Shown: positions 62,528 to 64,000 of the stretch, in pieces | How positions within the stretch are numbered: the stretch's first letter is position 1 | How the letters are laid out: each line of letters opens with the position of its first letter | Assembly: GCF_020866965.1 (NCBI RefSeq) | Contig: NZ_JAJATX010000010.1 | Span: 51,418 to 115,417 of the forward strand | From: Microvirga roseola | GTDB lineage: Bacteria > Pseudomonadota > Alphaproteobacteria > Rhizobiales > Beijerinckiaceae | Direction of reading: 5' to 3' | DNA: 64,000 nucleotides | The notes under the pieces: generated by a model | Told to the model about the DNA's origin: nothing | Databases searched by the model: none | Seen by the model: the letters and a program-made list of their open reading frames with translations, nothing else | Translations under genes and position numbers: made by a program

Positions 62528-63847
62528 ATGAGCACCGCCGTCGATAGCCCCCACTTCGTCCGCGCCAATCAGGTGGAGGCGCTGCCGCCGCCGAATCTGA
62601 CGCGCGGCCCCATTGCCTGGGCTCGTGAGAACCTTTTCTCGGGCCCGTTCAACACTCTGCTGACATTGGTGGTGCTCTACCTGCTCTATGTCAGCATCCC
62701 GCCGCTTGTGGAGTTCCTCTTCATCGATGCGGTCTGGACCGGCACGGGTCGTGAGGCCTGCCGCGCCGAAACGGCAGGCCGCGAAGTCGGCGCCTGCTGG
62801 GCGTTCATCTGGGACAAGATCAACTACTTTACCTATGGCTCCTACCCGGCTGACGAACGCTGGCGCGTCGACACTTTCTTCGTGCTCTTGGCCATCGGCG
62901 TCGTCTGGCTCCTGTGGCTGCGGGCACCGCGGCGGGATCTCGGGGCAATCTACTTCTTCTGGCTGTTCCCGGTCGCCTCCTACATCGTGCTGACCGGCGG
63001 AAACGCGGATTTCGGCGCCGGCTTCTGGACCGGGTTCCTGATCTTCGGTGCTCTGCTGATTGGACTTTTCACCCTCATCGCTGCCCTTCTGAAGACCTCC
63101 ATCCGTCCGGCGCTCCTGATCGGGGGCGGTATTGTCGCCGTCATCGGGATCACGCTGGCTCTCGTCGATTTCGACTGGGGCCTCCAAAACGTGCCGACCT
63201 CGCTCTGGGGCGGCATTCTTGTGACGCTGCTGGTGGCGACCGTCGGCATCGTGTTCTCGCTGCCGTTCGGCGTCCTGCTTGCCCTGGGCAGGCGCTCCAA
63301 GCTCCCCATCGTGCGGATGGCGTCGGTCATCTTCATCGAGTTCGTGCGCGGCGTCCCCCTGATCACCGTTCTGATCATGGCCAACACCATGCTGCCGCTC
63401 TTCCTGCCGGGAGACATTACCGTCGACCGCCTGCTGCGACCTCTCATCGGCACTGCCTTCTTCGCCTCCGCCTATATGGCAGAGGTGGTGCGCGGAGGCC
63501 TTCAGGCTATCCCGAAGGGGCAGTACGAGGGCGCGATGTCGCTTGGCCTCAGCTATCCGCAGATGATGGTGTTCATTGTCCTTCCGCAGGCCCTGCGGAT
63601 CGTGATCCCGGGCATCGTGAACACCTTCATCGGGCTATTCAAGGATACGTCCCTCGTCGCCATCGTCGGCATCTTCGATCTCATCAAGACCATCGAGGCG
63701 TCCCGCATTGACCCGGAATGGGCGGCTCCGACGATCAGCTATACGGGCTACGCCTTCGCAGCTTTCTTCTACTTCATCTTCTGCTGGAGCATGTCGCGCT
63801 ATTCCCTCGGGGTCGAGCGGCGCCTTGCGGCAGGTCAGAAACGGTAA
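62528..63847 (+). CDS. aapM: General L-amino-acid ABC transporter permease
   Basis: The second permease, 439 residues. It contains extra N-terminal membrane segments and the loop DAVWTGTGREACRAETAGREVGACWAF in two parts, typical of AapM, then SIPKGQ-like AIPKGQYEGAMSLGLSYPQMM, the ATPase-contact region. It starts nine bases after aapQ and ends six bases before aapP. Confidence 0.95.
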   Translation: MSTAVDSPHFVRANQVEALPPPNLTRGPIAWARENLFSGPFNTLLTLVVLYLLYVSIPPLVEFLFIDAVWTGTGREACRAETAGREVGACWAFIWDKINYFTYGSYPADERWRVDTFFVLLAIGVVWLLWLRAPRRDLGAIYFFWLFPVASYIVLTGGNADFGAGFWTGFLIFGALLIGLFTLIAALLKTSIRPALLIGGGIVAVIGITLALVDFDWGLQNVPTSLWGGILVTLLVATVGIVFSLPFGVLLALGRRSKLPIVRMASVIFIEFVRGVPLITVLIMANTMLPLFLPGDITVDRLLRPLIGTAFFASAYMAEVVRGGLQAIPKGQYEGAMSLGLSYPQMMVFIVLPQALRIVIPGIVNTFIGLFKDTSLVAIVGIFDLIKTIEASRIDPEWAAPTISYTGYAFAAFFYFIFCWSMSRYSLGVERRLAAGQKR

Positions 63848-63853
63848 GATCCC

Positions 63854-64000
63854 ATGGCAACGACAACCGCATCCCAGCAGATTCGTCCCACCGCCGTCGA
63901 TCCCATGGCCGAGGCTGCCGTTGAGATGATCGACGTACACAAGTGGTTCGGTGAATTCCACGTTCTGCGTGACATCAACCTGAATGTGCGCCGGGGCGAG
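63854..64000 (+). CDS. aapP: General L-amino-acid ABC transporter ATP-binding protein, 5' part
   Basis: The first 49 codons before the window edge: an N-terminal tail then MIDVHKWFGEFHVLRDINLNVRRGE, here split as residues 25-44 and on, which is the start of a GlnQ/AapP ATPase up to the strand before Walker A. Order aapJ-aapQ-aapM-aapP is the standard one. Confidence 0.9.
   Translation, partial: MATTTASQQIRPTAVDPMAEAAVEMIDVHKWFGEFHVLRDINLNVRRGE

Noticed and set aside
61556..63187. Long minus-strand open frame opposite aapQ and aapM
   Set aside because: Acidic, low-complexity translation antisense to two clear permease genes.

Overview
The window is GC-rich, densely coded DNA from an alphaproteobacterium. 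The best guess is order Hyphomicrobiales, possibly Methylobacteriaceae such as Microvirga. The reasons are an AapJQMP amino-acid transporter, a fused urease gamma/beta subunit, an Irr-type iron-control motif, several GntR/FCD regulators beside TRAP transporters, and an RTX metalloprotease. No rRNA, tRNA, insertion sequence, CRISPR array or prophage gene was recognised, so this looks like ordinary chromosome (or a stable large replicon) rich in transport and catabolic genes.

Layout. 1-4662: a siderophore-iron locus, with fhuD and the start of fhuB on the minus strand and a TonB-dependent receptor plus fhuC on the plus strand, divergent around an AT-rich control region. 4663-15949: a probable single transcription unit, urtABCDE-ureD-ureAB-ureC-ureE-ureF-ureG-ureJ, for urea uptake, urea hydrolysis and nickel supply, preceded by a strong match to a sigma-54 promoter. 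16047-17648: a VWA protein, a membrane-anchored J-domain protein and a possible 29-residue membrane peptide. 17723-24286: a GntR regulator divergent from a DctPQM TRAP transporter, an altronate-dehydratase-family enzyme and a D-threonine-aldolase/D-serine-dehydratase-family enzyme. 24351-26272: a FUSC-type membrane protein and a coiled-coil inner-membrane protein. 26412-35542: hexuronate catabolism (uxuA, a GntR regulator, uxaC, an ABC importer, uxuB). 35771-37262: a double cold-shock-domain protein and a PhoH-like ATPase that converge on a strong terminator.

38009-43414: a minus-strand signalling operon, in order a binding-protein-like lipoprotein, a large hybrid-sensor-like histidine kinase, a single-domain response regulator, and a response regulator fused to a class III nucleotide cyclase. 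It appears to link ligand sensing to a phosphorelay and a cyclic-nucleotide output. 43637-45073: an alpha/beta hydrolase and a methyltransferase. 45278-53981: a GntR regulator divergent from a sugar-acid cluster (arabonate-type dehydratase, RraA-like protein, HpcH/HpaI aldolase, Ldh-type dehydrogenase, TAXI-TRAP transporter). 54223-55632: a secreted RTX metalloprotease. 55835-58704: an ArnT-like glycosyltransferase, a GT2 glycosyltransferase and a LAB_N membrane protein. 58732-64000: metC, then aapJ, aapQ, aapM and the start of aapP.

Two themes recur. Each GntR regulator has a short perfect palindrome just upstream of its start, in the region divergent from the catabolic genes it probably controls. 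Four of the importer operons have a GC-rich hairpin between the binding-protein gene and the first permease gene, which would let the binding protein be made in excess. The most unusual items are the four-gene sensing/cyclase operon, a Met-to-Thr change at the Met-turn of the metalloprotease, and two sugar- or hydroxy-acid clusters whose substrates cannot be read from sequence alone.
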